From Flavobacterium sp. HBTb2-11-1 (GTDB lineage: Bacteria > Bacteroidota > Bacteroidia > Flavobacteriales > Flavobacteriaceae): a stretch of DNA of 64,000 nucleotides. Where the stretch lies: assembly GCF_009826975.1 (NCBI RefSeq), contig NZ_WUMO01000004.1, positions 186,001 through 250,000 on the forward strand, given 5' to 3'. Position 1 is the first letter of the stretch. The number at the start of each line of letters is the position of its first letter. The notes beneath the pieces were generated by a model. The model did not search any database and was not told the origin of the DNA. It saw nothing but the letters and a program-made list of their open reading frames with translations. A program made the translations under genes and the position numbers. Positions 1 to 8,683 of this stretch are shown here, piece by piece.

Positions 1-404
1 CTTTCTGTAATAATCGTTTGGGCTGTTACAAGTAATGCTCCACCGCCCATACCTTGTACGAAACGGAAAGCGACTAGTTCCCAAATATTGGTGGCATTAC
101 CACATAAAAAAGAACAGACTGTAAATATTATAATGGAAGCCACAAAATAATTACGTCTTCCAAATTGCTGCGATAGCCAGCTCGTCATCGGAATTACAAT
201 AACATTCGCAATTGCGTATGCTGTAATTACCCATGCCACATCGGTCAAGGTAGCACCAAGACTTCCGCGCATGTCTGTAAGCGCTACGTTTACAATCGTT
301 GTATCTACAATTTCCAGCAGTGCACAAAGTACTGCTGTAATCGTAATGATAACACGTCTGAAACCGTATTCTACTAAATCGTCGTCTTGTACTGCTGTTG
401 CCAT
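1..404 (-). CDS. MFS drug transporter, DHA2/EmrB type (partial, 3' end outside window)
   Basis: Inner-membrane multidrug/proton antiporter of the 14-TM DHA2 family. The 134 visible residues begin at an ATG (MATAVQDDDLVEYG). They cover a first TM segment with the family signature LEIVDTTIVNVAL, then a segment ending in SWLSQQFGRRNYF, the conserved DHA2 loop between TM2 and TM3, and then FRFVQGMGGGALLV. The gene starts 5 bp after the HlyD-type adaptor and is the last visible gene of an operon TetR-TolC-HlyD-MFS, so it should form an EmrAB-TolC-like tripartite pump. The substrate cannot be read from the sequence. The C-terminal two thirds lie to the left of the window. Confidence 0.93.
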   Translation of the reverse strand, partial: MATAVQDDDLVEYGFRRVIITITAVLCALLEIVDTTIVNVALTDMRGSLGATLTDVAWVITAYAIANVIVIPMTSWLSQQFGRRNYFVASIIIFTVCSFLCGNATNIWELVAFRFVQGMGGGALLVTAQTIITE

Positions 405-409
405 TTATT

Positions 410-1489
410 TTATTTCAAATGTACATCTACGTCAACGTTCATCCCTGGTCTTAAAAGTTTTACTTTTTCAGGATCGTTAGATTCGTCTATGGTAATTTTT
501 ACTGGTAATCTCTGAATTGTTTTTACGAAGTTTCCTGTTGCATTATCAGGAGGCAATAATGAAAAACGAGATCCTGTTGCAGGAGAGAAAGAAGATACAG
601 TTCCTTTAAACTCATAGTTAGGGTAAGCATCTACTTTTAAGCTTACTTTTTGTCCTACAACCATTTTGTTCAATTGTGTTTCTTTGAAGTTAGCTACAAC
701 CCAAGCTTCATTATTGTTAATGATGTAGAACAAAGATTGTCCTGGTTGAACCAATTGTCCTGGCTGAATGTCAACTTTAGAAACTTGACCATCAATTGCA
801 GCTGTTACTACAGTATAAGAAAGGTTTAAGTGAGCCACATCAAGCATTGTTTTTGCTTTTTTGATGTTTGCAGCAGCAACTTCTGTTTGTTTGTCAGAAA
901 CTTTAGATTTTGACTGAATAACCGATTTTTGGTAAGAACTAGCTCTTTGTTGTTGTTCTAAAACACGCACTTGGTTTTCAGCTTCTTCTTTTGCAGTTAA
1001 CGCTTGTTCATATTGCTGTTTTGTAATTGTATGTGTTTTGTACAAGTTATTGTAACGGTTATAATCGTTTGTAAGCTGTCTCAATCTAATTTTGGCACTT
1101 TCAATAGAACCTGTTGCAGATCTCATTTGAGCATCAGAAACTGAGATGCTTGCATTTGCACTTCCAATATCTGCTTTAGCAGCTTCGTATTGTCCTTCTG
1201 CGCCTAATAATGCAGCATTAGCTTCATCAATCTTTAATTGATAATCTCTCTTGTCAATTGTAAATAAAGTATCTCCTTTTTTTACATAATCATTATCTTT
1301 CACATACACTTTGCTGATATATCCTGAAACTCTTGGGATAATCGGGTTCATTCTTTTCTCGATCTGAGCATCATCTGTTTCTTCGTGAGCCTGAGAGTGT
1401 AGGTATTTAGATATTCCGTAAGTTCCGCCTCCTAAAATCAGAACTGCAAGTATGATGATGAATTTTTTATTTGTTTTTTTCTTTTCCAT
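410..1489 (-). CDS. HlyD/EmrA family periplasmic adaptor subunit
   Basis: Membrane-fusion protein linking the MFS permease to the outer-membrane channel. It has 359 residues: a short Lys-rich cytoplasmic N-terminus, one TM helix at about 10-28, a first half-lipoyl motif (SKVYVKDNDYVKKGDTLF) near 58-76, a long Ala/Gln/Glu-rich coiled-coil hairpin from about 85 to 215, a second half-lipoyl motif (DGQVSKVDIQPGQLVQPGQ) near 236-254, and a C-terminal beta-barrel region. Length and order match EmrA/HlyD_D23 adaptors. It sits between the TolC-family gene (12 bp) and the MFS gene (5 bp), which supports a single transcript and one complex. Confidence 0.95.
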   Translation of the reverse strand: MEKKKTNKKFIIILAVLILGGGTYGISKYLHSQAHEETDDAQIEKRMNPIIPRVSGYISKVYVKDNDYVKKGDTLFTIDKRDYQLKIDEANAALLGAEGQYEAAKADIGSANASISVSDAQMRSATGSIESAKIRLRQLTNDYNRYNNLYKTHTITKQQYEQALTAKEEAENQVRVLEQQQRASSYQKSVIQSKSKVSDKQTEVAAANIKKAKTMLDVAHLNLSYTVVTAAIDGQVSKVDIQPGQLVQPGQSLFYIINNNEAWVVANFKETQLNKMVVGQKVSLKVDAYPNYEFKGTVSSFSPATGSRFSLLPPDNATGNFVKTIQRLPVKITIDESNDPEKVKLLRPGMNVDVDVHLK

Positions 1490-1501
1490 GAGAGCTATCG
1501 A

Positions 1502-2821
1502 TTATATTTTAGAAAGATTGAATGATTGTGATAATTGTCCTGATACTGAAAGTAATTCGTAATATTTTTGAATAATGGTTGCTTTTGCTACAGCAGTGTT
1601 GATTTTGGCGCTTAATTGTTCAACATCGGCTTCAACCAAATCATTGGTGTCAGCTAGACCGTTGTCAAATTTATCTTTTACCAATCTGTAGTTTTCGGCT
1701 GCTTGCTGAAGCGCTTCGTCATAAACCACACTTTGGTTGATTGCTAAGTCATAATCTTCAATAGATTTCTGAACTTCAACTTTAATGCGGTCTGTCATGA
1801 TTGCTTCAGTATTTTTTACCTCAAGAGCTTTGCTTTCCGCTTCTTTTACGTGTGCATTGTTTTTTAAGATTCCAGATAAATCATAAGATAAACCTAAACC
1901 AAAATTCATGGCATATTTTACTGTAATGATATCTTTAAGATCCAAAGCAGTATAACCTCCAAGTAATGAAAGCGTTGGGTAATATCCTGCTTTTGCAATC
2001 TTAACATTTGCTTCAGAAGCTTTTTGCTGTAAACGAATAGCTTCAAGATCTTTTCTGTTTTCAAGAGCCAATGCATCGGTTGATGGTGCGCCTGTTGTTT
2101 TTAAATTGAAAAAATCATCCTCATTTACTTGTATTTTAACAGTTGGGTCTAATTTAAGCAATGTTGTCAGATAGAAATTGATGTTATTGATATTATTATT
2201 AGCTTCATCAATAGATAATTGCGTTTTTGAAACCAATAACTGCGCTTTCAATAAATCGTTTCTCGGGATAATTCCGTTTTTCTCTAATTCGATAAAATCA
2301 GTAACACGTTGCTTGGCGCTTTTTTGATTTTCGTTTAGAGCATCTAAAGTTTTTTGTGCTTTGTATAAAGCTGTGTAGTAAGTGATTACTTTTAATGCTA
2401 CATCTTCTTTAGTTTTGGCAGCATTTGCAGTTTCAGCTTCATACATATTGTCGTAAGCATCAATACTGCTTTGAATTTTAAATCCAGCAAATATTGGTAA
2501 ACTTAAGTTAGCCATTCCAATCATAGCGCGATCTGGAGAAGCGAGAGAAGCACTTTGACCCTGATTTGGCAAATCAATAGAAGCTTTTGTAAGACGCTGG
2601 TATTGGCCAGAAATTTTTAAATCAGGATATTGGTTATTTTTAACCGTCTGTAATTCGTATTTTTTCGTGTTTACCTTGGTGTTGGCAAGCGTAACTTCGT
2701 CACTCTTTTCCCAAGCCATTTTCACGGCTTCGCCTAAGGTTAAACTTGTTTTTTCTTGTGCTTCTACTGAAGATATTCCGATAAAGAAAACTCCAAAGAG
2801 CATTAATTGACTAATTTTCAT
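1502..2821 (-). CDS. TolC family outer-membrane efflux channel
   Basis: Outer-membrane factor of the EmrAB-like pump, about 439 residues. I chose the ATG at 2821 (MKISQLMLFG) instead of a TTG two codons upstream, because a signal peptide ending in SVEAQ follows directly. The mature protein starts with LTLGEAVKMAWEKSDEV, the usual first helix of OEP repeats, and has two repeated halves rich in Ala, Asn and Lys with long helices, the second containing RKDLEAIRLQQKASEANVK. The start overlaps the end of the upstream TetR gene by 11 bp, which points to translational coupling. The next gene, the adaptor, follows after 12 bp. Confidence 0.95.
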   Translation of the reverse strand: MKISQLMLFGVFFIGISSVEAQEKTSLTLGEAVKMAWEKSDEVTLANTKVNTKKYELQTVKNNQYPDLKISGQYQRLTKASIDLPNQGQSASLASPDRAMIGMANLSLPIFAGFKIQSSIDAYDNMYEAETANAAKTKEDVALKVITYYTALYKAQKTLDALNENQKSAKQRVTDFIELEKNGIIPRNDLLKAQLLVSKTQLSIDEANNNINNINFYLTTLLKLDPTVKIQVNEDDFFNLKTTGAPSTDALALENRKDLEAIRLQQKASEANVKIAKAGYYPTLSLLGGYTALDLKDIITVKYAMNFGLGLSYDLSGILKNNAHVKEAESKALEVKNTEAIMTDRIKVEVQKSIEDYDLAINQSVVYDEALQQAAENYRLVKDKFDNGLADTNDLVEADVEQLSAKINTAVAKATIIQKYYELLSVSGQLSQSFNLSKI

Positions 2822-3440
2822 AAACAAGTAGCGCTTTTATAGTTTGTTGAATGTGCTTTGTAAGATCGTTTTTAATGTAATTGTTAAACATTTCTTCGGT
2901 TTTTAAATCAAATAATTCTTCGAAGAAAGAGCGATTCATGTGAAAGTGAAAAAAGGTTCCAATAATGGTTGGAGTGATGAGCTGGATATTGACATCTTTT
3001 CTAAAAACTCCTTGGGCTTGACCTTGTTTAATAATGCTTTCAACTGATTTTAAATTCCCTTTTTTAAGTTCAGTAAAAGCTTGAAGGCTTTTTTCTCTCT
3101 TTTTATTGTAAAGTTCAAAATGTAAAACCCTGTAAATCCCTTTGTTAAGGCAAATTCTGTTGATGTAAATTTCGATTAATTTATTGACTTTTTCAAGAGG
3201 TTCTATGTCTTCTTGCAATAAATTTTCGAGCTGTAACTTTAAATCAACGGTTTTGTGAAAAATAAGAGCTTCCAGAAGTCTTTCTTTTGACCCAAAATAA
3301 TAAGAGACCATGGCAATGTTAATTTTGGCCTCTTTGGAGATATCCCGTATCGATGTACCCTCAAATCCTTTCTCAGAAAAAAGCCTTTCTGCAACATTGA
3401 GAATCTGAATTTTTTTATCGTTCAATTCGATGTGTGACAT
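2811..3440 (-). CDS. TetR/AcrR family transcriptional repressor
   Basis: Probable repressor of the efflux operon it heads; 209 residues from the ATG at 3440 (MSHIELNDKK). A longer frame from a GTG at 3491 would run through the operator and is unlikely. The N-terminal TetR HTH is clear: AERLFSEKGFEGTSIRDIS followed by the recognition helix region INIAMVSYYFGSKERLL. The C-terminal ligand domain is variable, as in the family. The gene overlaps the TolC-family gene by 11 bp, and two tandem palindromes lie 22-62 bp upstream of its start over a -7 box, so autoregulation of the whole operon is likely. The ligand is unknown. Confidence 0.95.
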   Translation of the reverse strand: MSHIELNDKKIQILNVAERLFSEKGFEGTSIRDISKEAKINIAMVSYYFGSKERLLEALIFHKTVDLKLQLENLLQEDIEPLEKVNKLIEIYINRICLNKGIYRVLHFELYNKKREKSLQAFTELKKGNLKSVESIIKQGQAQGVFRKDVNIQLITPTIIGTFFHFHMNRSFFEELFDLKTEEMFNNYIKNDLTKHIQQTIKALLVYEN

Positions 3441-3461
3441 GGTGTTGTTTCTAATCGGATG

Positions 3462-3502
3462 CAAAATTAAACACTTGTTTAATTTAAACACTTGTTTAAT
3501 TT
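3462..3502 (-). promoter_or_regulatory. Tandem palindromic operator and -7 box of the TetR efflux operon
   Basis: Two 22-bp palindromes overlap end to end. Positions 3464-3485 have perfect 9-bp arms (aaattaaac and gtttaattt) around the spacer actt. Positions 3481-3502 repeat this with one arm mismatch. The 19-bp core recurs with a 17-bp period (3467 and 3484). On the minus strand TAATTTTG at 3469-3462 fits the Bacteroidota -7 consensus TAnnTTTG and lies inside the first palindrome. A bound repressor would therefore cover the promoter. Assignment to the adjacent TetR protein is inference from position. Confidence 0.75.
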
Positions 3503-3576
3503 TGTTTTAACATAATATTAACATAAAACGGTTTCGATAATTTATGTTAATTTGTTCTGGAATAAGTTAAAATAAA

Positions 3577-3606
3577 AAAGCTGAAACACCTTAGTGTTTC
3601 AGCTTT
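3577..3606. terminator. Hairpin terminator-like palindrome
   Basis: A 13-bp perfect stem (aaagctgaaacac with gtgtttcagcttt) closes a 4-base loop. A-tract and T-tract sequence lies on the left. It lies between the efflux operon promoter and the end of the trp operon, so it may terminate leftward trp transcription before it reaches the efflux promoter. Confidence 0.6.
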
Positions 3607-3619
3607 AGTACGGTTTTTT

Positions 3620-3748
3620 GTCATCTTGACGAAGGAAAGATCACACTAGAAACTCCGCAATCTAAATCGCCAATCTTTGTCGAGTTACGTGTGTGATTGC
3701 TTCGCCAGTTCGCTCTCGCTCGTGTCTTCGTTCCTCCTTTAGAATGAC
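3620..3748. repeat. Dispersed palindromic intergenic repeat, copy 1
   Basis: An imperfect inverted repeat bounded by gtcatcttgacgaaggaa and ttcctcctttagaatgac. It shares its middle (ccgcaa, then atcgc, then aatctttgtcgag) and its termini with the better preserved copy at 22449-22550. It looks like a decayed non-autonomous palindromic element. It contains no gene. Confidence 0.7.
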
Positions 3749-3772
3749 AAACGGTGTGTTTATTTTGCCAAA

Positions 3773-4534
3773 TTATCGAATCCCTCCAACAAACTCAGCA
3801 ATTTTTCCGTTTCCGTTTTCTGCTAAGTGTTTAATGAAAGCACTTCCAATAATAGCGCCTTTTGCATATTTAGTCACCTGATTGAAAGTTTCTTTATTCG
3901 AAATTCCGAAACCAACAATTTGAGGATTTTTTAAATTCAGATTAGCGATTCTTTCAAAATAACTTTCTTGTACATCACCAAATCCAGATTGAGATCCTGT
4001 AACACTTGCAGAACTTACCATATAAATAAATCCGTTTGAAACGCTGTCAATAAAACGAATTCTTTCGTCTGAAGTTTGAGGCGTAATCAAGAAAACATTG
4101 ATTAATCCGTATTTTTTAAAAATAGCTTTGTATTCATCTGCGTAAACATCAACTGGAAGATCTGGAATAATTAAACCATCAATCCCGATTTCAGCACATT
4201 TTTGGCAAAAAGCTTCAACTCCGTATTGCAGCATCGGATTAAAATATCCCATAATAATCAACGGAATTTTTACGCTTTCGCGGATATTCTTCAGCTGATC
4301 AAAAAGAATTTGAGTTGTCATTCCGTTATGAAGCGCCTGTGTTGAACTCGCCTGAATTGTCGGTCCATCTGCCAAAGGGTCACTAAAAGGAAGTCCGATT
4401 TCGATTAAATCGACTCCGTTTTTTTCTAAATCCTGAATAATCTGCACAGTATCATTTAACTTCGGATATCCCGCAGAAAAATAAATAGAAAGGATCTTTT
4501 TATCTTCTTGTAATTTTTGAGTTATTCTGTTCAT
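3773..4534 (-). CDS. trpA: Tryptophan synthase alpha subunit
   Basis: Cleaves indole-3-glycerol phosphate to indole and glyceraldehyde 3-phosphate, passing indole to TrpB in the alpha2-beta2 complex. The 253 residues are close to the usual 260. The catalytic Glu is at about 45 (DLIEIGLPFSDP) and the catalytic Asp at about 56 (PLADGP). The phosphate-binding region GFGISNKE and the IIGSAFIKHL strand near the C-terminus are present. It is the last trp gene of the operon, 199 bp after the nitrilase-like gene. The gap carries two palindromic repeats, so expression may partly depend on read-through. Confidence 0.98.
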   Translation of the reverse strand: MNRITQKLQEDKKILSIYFSAGYPKLNDTVQIIQDLEKNGVDLIEIGLPFSDPLADGPTIQASSTQALHNGMTTQILFDQLKNIRESVKIPLIIMGYFNPMLQYGVEAFCQKCAEIGIDGLIIPDLPVDVYADEYKAIFKKYGLINVFLITPQTSDERIRFIDSVSNGFIYMVSSASVTGSQSGFGDVQESYFERIANLNLKNPQIVGFGISNKETFNQVTKYAKGAIIGSAFIKHLAENGNGKIAEFVGGIR

Positions 4535-4550
4535 TTTTAATATTTTTTAT

Positions 4551-4689
4551 CCTAACAGGTTTTCAAAACCTGTTAGGTATGTTTATGTTTTGCTTTAGCC
4601 AAAGATTAGAAGTTTATTTCACGCAGATTTAAGCTGATTCAACAGATTTATAATTTATATCTGCTTTAATCTGCAGAATCTGCGTGAAA
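4551..4689. repeat. Two intergenic palindromes between the nitrilase-like gene and trpA
   Basis: Positions 4551-4577 form a 13-bp perfect hairpin (cctaacaggtttt, one-base loop). Positions 4617-4689 have inverted ends tttcacgcagatt and aatctgcgtgaaa with a degenerate interior. Both look like dispersed flavobacterial intergenic elements and neither encodes a protein. The first could act as a weak terminator or processing site inside the trp operon. Confidence 0.6.
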
Positions 4690-4733
4690 CAAAAAAAAAC
4701 TTATACTAATCGGTTAATCTATGGCATTATATT

Positions 4734-5471
4734 TTAAAATTTTACAATTCGACTTTCCCAATCGTCACCTTGTTTTTCAACCAACAATAATCCAGAGTCA
4801 GTGTCATTCATTTGGGCAACTAATTCTCCTTTAGTATTCCAAAAAGCACTTTGACCTGCGGAAGGCGAACCCCAAGATTCTCCGCTGAAATTAGACATCA
4901 AAACATTCATATGATGTTTTTCAGCGTAATTTTGTAAATCTTTGTACGCATTCGGAATTCCGTTTGGCGAAAAGAAAATGCTCGCGATATAAATATCGGC
5001 ATTATTTTTTGCAGCATTTTCAGAATGTTTCGGATGATCAATATCAGCACAAATCGCAAATGCAATATTTTGATCTTCAATCGTAACCATCGGATTGTTG
5101 TCAAATGAAGATTGGAAAAATTCATCTTCGCCTTCATGCAAAAACTGCTTTGTATAAATAGAAACCGAATCGTTGGGAGCAATAATAAATTGACCAATAA
5201 ACAATCCATTTTCAATTAAAATCGGAGCGCCAGCAATAATGACAATATTATTGTCGGTTGCCAAATCTTTCAGATGATCTATTCTGTAATCATCTTCGGC
5301 AAAAGCCAATTCCATCGCATTTTCCCTTTCATATCCTGTAATTGACATTTCAGGAAAAGCAATTAGCTGAGCTCCATTTTGAGTTGCCAATTCAATAAGC
5401 TGATAATGATTTAATAAATTTGAAGCAATGTTTCCGCGCTTTGGTTTTGTCTGTGCCGCTGCTAAAATCAT
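4734..5471 (-). CDS. Nitrilase-superfamily carbon-nitrogen hydrolase
   Basis: Cytoplasmic amidase or nitrilase-type enzyme, 245 residues. The Glu-Lys-Cys catalytic triad is visible: E41 in IAFPEMSITGYE, K108 in YTKQFLHEGE, and C141 in FAICADIDHP. The substrate cannot be told from the sequence. The gene lies in the trp operon between the GGCT-like gene (7 bp upstream) and trpA, so it is co-transcribed with tryptophan synthesis. The neighbouring gamma-glutamyl-type enzyme hints at an amide substrate, which is inference only. It is shorter than many CN hydrolases (about 260-300 residues), but all three catalytic residues are kept. Confidence 0.9.
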   Translation of the reverse strand: MILAAAQTKPKRGNIASNLLNHYQLIELATQNGAQLIAFPEMSITGYERENAMELAFAEDDYRIDHLKDLATDNNIVIIAGAPILIENGLFIGQFIIAPNDSVSIYTKQFLHEGEDEFFQSSFDNNPMVTIEDQNIAFAICADIDHPKHSENAAKNNADIYIASIFFSPNGIPNAYKDLQNYAEKHHMNVLMSNFSGESWGSPSAGQSAFWNTKGELVAQMNDTDSGLLLVEKQGDDWESRIVKF

Positions 5472-5478
5472 TTTTTAA

Positions 5479-5799
5479 TTATTTATTTTCCGTATAAACC
5501 CAAGCAATTGTTCCAGATTTCAGTTTGACCTGAACTCTTCTATATGAATTAGATTCAAATAAATCGACTTTTGCTAAATCCGCATTAGAAACATTAAAAA
5601 CTACACCATGAATATTTTCTTCGGTGTTTTCACTTGGTATTGCAACCACATAATCTGCCATTCCAAATTCTTCTTCAATCTGTAAACTTTTTAGTTTATA
5701 ACCCAAGAGCTGATCTGGAGTTCCAACTAATACTTTTTTAAAAATCTGCATTTGAATTTGTTTAGATCGTAATGTTCCGTATGAGAATAACTTTTCCAT
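5479..5799 (-). CDS. Gamma-glutamylcyclotransferase/AIG2-like protein
   Basis: Small cytoplasmic protein of 106 residues with the GGCT-like fold. The N-terminal substrate-binding motif YGTLR is at 7-11. The likely catalytic Glu is E82 in the segment VDLFESNSYRRV, where the family has its general acid/base. Members form pyroglutamate from gamma-glutamyl amines or remain uncharacterised; the exact substrate here is unknown. It is 56 bp downstream of trpB and 7 bp upstream of the nitrilase-like gene. The two small hydrolase-type genes therefore form an insert between trpB and trpA. Confidence 0.88.
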   Translation of the reverse strand: MEKLFSYGTLRSKQIQMQIFKKVLVGTPDQLLGYKLKSLQIEEEFGMADYVVAIPSENTEENIHGVVFNVSNADLAKVDLFESNSYRRVQVKLKSGTIAWVYTENK

Positions 5800-5855
5800 A
5801 ATTATATTTTTCTCGTTAATAGTTGCGATTAGAGATGTGCAAATTAATACTTTTA

Positions 5856-7037
5856 TTACAATTTAAAGTACTCAATATAATTATCTAAATCTTTATCGCC
5901 ACGACCAGAAAGACTAATCACCACAACATCTGTAGGCTTGAATTTCTTTTGATCCAAAACTGCAAAAGCGTGAGCGCTTTCTATTGCAGGAATAATCCCT
6001 TCTAATTTTGTCAATTGCAAACCAGCATTCATAGCATCATCATCGGTTACAGAGAAAAATTCGCCGCGTCCTGTTTGTGCCAGATGTGCGTGCAAAGGTC
6101 CAACTCCTGGATAATCTAAACCTGCTGAAATAGAATATGGTTCTGTAATTTGTCCGTCTGGTGTTTGCATTAAAAGTGTTTTACAGCCATGGATAACACC
6201 AACTTTTCCTAATTTGCTCGTTGCAGCACTATGACCGCTGTCAACTCCTTTTCCAGCTGCTTCAACCGCAATAATTCCAACTTCTGGCTCATGTAAAAAG
6301 TGGTAATAAGTTCCCGCAGCATTACTTCCTCCGCCGATGCAAGCCACAACATAATCAGGATTTTCGCGTCCTTCTTTTTCTTTTAATTGCCATTTGATTT
6401 CTTCTGAAATAATGCTCTGAAAACGTGTTACCATATCTGGATAAGGATGCGGACCAATGGCAGATCCGATAATATAATGTGTATCAACAGGATTATTGAT
6501 CCAATCGCGGATTGCCTCGTTTGTTGCATCTTTTAAAGTTCTTGAACCTGAAAGTGCTGGACGAACTTCTGCACCTAACATTTTCATACGAGCCACATTT
6601 GGCGCCTGACGCGCAATGTCGATTTCGCCCATATACACGATGCATTCAATTCCCATTAACGCACAGACTGTTGCAGTTGCCACACCGTGCTGTCCAGCTC
6701 CAGTTTCGGCAATAATTCTTTTTTTGCCTAGACGTTTTGCCAATAAAATCTGACCAATCGTGTTATTTACTTTGTGTGCGCCGGTATGGTTTAAGTCTTC
6801 TCTTTTTAGATAAACTTTGGTATTGTATTTCTCAGACAGACGTTTTGCAAAATACAACGGACTAGGGCGCCCAACGTAATCTTTCAATAATTGATTGAAC
6901 TCAGCTTTAAAATCAGGTTCATCCATTATACTTAAATACTTCTGGCGTAATTCTTCTACATTCGGATAAAGCATTTCAGGAATGTAGGCTCCTCCAAATT
7001 CTCCGTAATATCCTTTTTCGTTTACGTTAAAACTCAT
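5856..7037 (-). CDS. trpB: Tryptophan synthase beta subunit
   Basis: PLP enzyme that condenses indole with serine to tryptophan. The 393 residues match the TrpB1 type. The start MSFNVNEKGYYGEFGGAYIP is typical. The PLP lysine is K89 in the segment LKREDLNHTGAHKVNNT. The catalytic Glu lies in the AETGAGQHGVATAT segment, and the glycine-rich phosphate site GGGSNA follows in the C-terminal half. It begins 12 bp after trpF. Nothing suggests the TrpB2 variant. Confidence 0.99.
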   Translation of the reverse strand: MSFNVNEKGYYGEFGGAYIPEMLYPNVEELRQKYLSIMDEPDFKAEFNQLLKDYVGRPSPLYFAKRLSEKYNTKVYLKREDLNHTGAHKVNNTIGQILLAKRLGKKRIIAETGAGQHGVATATVCALMGIECIVYMGEIDIARQAPNVARMKMLGAEVRPALSGSRTLKDATNEAIRDWINNPVDTHYIIGSAIGPHPYPDMVTRFQSIISEEIKWQLKEKEGRENPDYVVACIGGGSNAAGTYYHFLHEPEVGIIAVEAAGKGVDSGHSAATSKLGKVGVIHGCKTLLMQTPDGQITEPYSISAGLDYPGVGPLHAHLAQTGRGEFFSVTDDDAMNAGLQLTKLEGIIPAIESAHAFAVLDQKKFKPTDVVVISLSGRGDKDLDNYIEYFKL

Positions 7038-7049
7038 TTTTTTTAAAGT

Positions 7050-7682
7050 TTAAATGTTTACAATCTCAAATTTGCGTTTGAAATTACTTAATAGATTTTT
7101 ATTTTTTAGCCCTGGTTCGATTTCAAATTTGCTGTTTACGTCTACCGCATAAATTGGCAATTTGGTTTTTGAAATTTCTTCAATGGCTTTTAATTCGTTC
7201 ATTCCGATGCCTCCGCTTAAAAAGAAAGGCTTTTTCGAATTGTATTTTTTTAAGATGCTCCAGTCGAAAGTTGTTCCGTTTCCGCCAGGCAATTTTCCTT
7301 TTGTGTCAAACAGAAAATAATCGCAGACATTTTCAAAAGGCTTAATGGTTTCGAAATCAAAATTTTCATCTGCAGAAAAGACTTTGATGATTTCAATTTT
7401 CTTTGGAAGTTTTTCTTTTAAAGTCGCACAAAATTCAACCGATTCTTCTCCGTGCAATTGAATGGCTTGCAAGTTGTATTTTTGTACTTTTTCTAGAATT
7501 TCTTCCTGACTTTGATTGACAAAAACGCCCACTTTTTTGATCGTTTTTATCAATTCGGGAACATTTCCGTTACAATATCTAGCGGACTTTTCCCAGAAAA
7601 TAAATCCCATATAATCGGGTAGGAGTGATCCTACTTCGAGAATGTTTTCGGGATATTTCATGCCGCATATTTTGAGTTTCAT
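7050..7682 (-). CDS. trpF: Phosphoribosylanthranilate isomerase
   Basis: Amadori isomerisation of phosphoribosylanthranilate to CdRP, third step of the pathway. The 210-residue TIM barrel starts LKICGMKYPENI, with the catalytic Cys in KICG. The phosphate-binding loop is FLSGGIGMNE, and the C-terminal motif DVNSKFEIEPGLKN corresponds to the usual DvsSGvE..pG.K with some change. It stands as a separate gene, not fused to trpC as in enterobacteria. It lies 12 bp upstream of trpB and 144 bp after trpC, and that gap carries an intergenic repeat. Confidence 0.97.
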   Translation of the reverse strand: MKLKICGMKYPENILEVGSLLPDYMGFIFWEKSARYCNGNVPELIKTIKKVGVFVNQSQEEILEKVQKYNLQAIQLHGEESVEFCATLKEKLPKKIEIIKVFSADENFDFETIKPFENVCDYFLFDTKGKLPGGNGTTFDWSILKKYNSKKPFFLSGGIGMNELKAIEEISKTKLPIYAVDVNSKFEIEPGLKNKNLLSNFKRKFEIVNI

Positions 7683-7695
7683 TTTTTTATTTGTT

Positions 7696-7826
7696 TTGCC
7701 ACGAAGGCGCTAAAACACTAAGTTTTTTTTCTTTGTTTTTGTTGCAAAGGCGCTAAGACACTAAGTTTATTATTATATAAACTCCCACAAATTAAATTTG
7801 CGCCTTTTTGACTTTGTGGCAAACCT
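7696..7826. repeat. Degenerate palindromic intergenic repeat between trpC and trpF
   Basis: Bounded by tttgccacgaaggcgc and gcgcctttttgactttgtggcaaa, with an internal near-direct repeat aggcgctaa-acactaagttt at about 7707 and 7749. No coding potential was seen. It belongs to the gccacgaa type of palindrome also found at 27720-27827 and 28475-28532. Confidence 0.55.
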
Positions 7827-8612
7827 TTATTGACTTAACTTGCTAATAAATTCTGTTGCAGCCTTACCTGCGTTGTCAGTTTTCATGAAGTTTTCTCCAA
7901 TCAGGAAACCTTTGTAGCCGTAAGGTTTAAGTTCTTGGATGGCTTCAATTGATGAAATGCCGCTTTCAGAAACTTTTACAAAATCATTTGGAATTTGAGA
8001 TGCCAATTCTTTACTGAAATCTAAGCTAACTTCAAACGTTTTTAAGTTTCTGTTATTCACCCCAATCATATCTAAAGTCGGCATAATTGATTTTTTCAGT
8101 TCTTCCTGATTGTGAACTTCTAAAAGAACTTCTAAACCTAATTTTTTAGCAAATTCTGATAATGATTTGATTTCTTCGCGGGTTAAAACGGCTGCGATTA
8201 ACAAAATCAAATCGGCTCCGTGTGCCTTTGCTTCCAAAATCTGATATTCGTCTACAATAAATTCTTTTCGCAAAAGCGGAATATTTACTGAAGCTCTTGC
8301 TAAAAGTAAATCGTCTAGAGATCCGCCGAAATATTTTCCATCGGTCAAAACTGAAATTCCGCAAGCGCCTGCATTTTCATAACCTTTTACTACTTCTTCA
8401 ACAGTAAAATTATTGTTGATAATTGATTTTGAAGGCGAACGGCGTTTGTGTTCTGCAATAATTCCAGAATTGCTTTCTTTTAAATTTTGGCTAAGTGAAA
8501 TGGTCTGTTTTCCAAAAAATACAGAGGCTTCTAATTGAGAAACTGGAATAATTGATTTTTTTAAAACAACTTCTCTTTTTTTGTCTATTATTATTTTATC
8601 TAAGATGTTCAT
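7827..8612 (-). CDS. trpC: Indole-3-glycerol phosphate synthase
   Basis: Ring closure of CdRP to indole-3-glycerol phosphate. 261 residues from the ATG at 8612 (MNILDKIIIDKKREV). The longer frame upstream begins in repeat-like DNA and is not used. Motifs seen: IAEHKRRSPSK with the catalytic lysine, LLRKEFIVDEYQI with the second conserved lysine, GVNNRNLKTFEV, and the terminal phosphate site SESGISS and GFLIGENFM. The gene is monofunctional, with trpF separate, and lies 71 bp after trpD. Confidence 0.98.
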   Translation of the reverse strand: MNILDKIIIDKKREVVLKKSIIPVSQLEASVFFGKQTISLSQNLKESNSGIIAEHKRRSPSKSIINNNFTVEEVVKGYENAGACGISVLTDGKYFGGSLDDLLLARASVNIPLLRKEFIVDEYQILEAKAHGADLILLIAAVLTREEIKSLSEFAKKLGLEVLLEVHNQEELKKSIMPTLDMIGVNNRNLKTFEVSLDFSKELASQIPNDFVKVSESGISSIEAIQELKPYGYKGFLIGENFMKTDNAGKAATEFISKLSQ

Positions 8613-8683
8613 TGTTGTTGTTTTTGCCACGAAGTAACAAAGGCGCAAATTTTATTAGTGCTAATCCGTGAAATTTGTGTTTT

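Noticed and set aside
271..480. Open frame of 69 codons on the plus strand
   Set aside because: It is antisense to the MFS and HlyD genes, has no family pattern, and its codon use follows from the opposite strand. Many similar antisense frames across the window were dropped for the same reason.
3441..3491. GTG start for the TetR gene, 17 codons upstream
   Set aside because: The added segment is the palindromic operator and promoter; the ATG at 3440 gives a normal TetR N-terminus.
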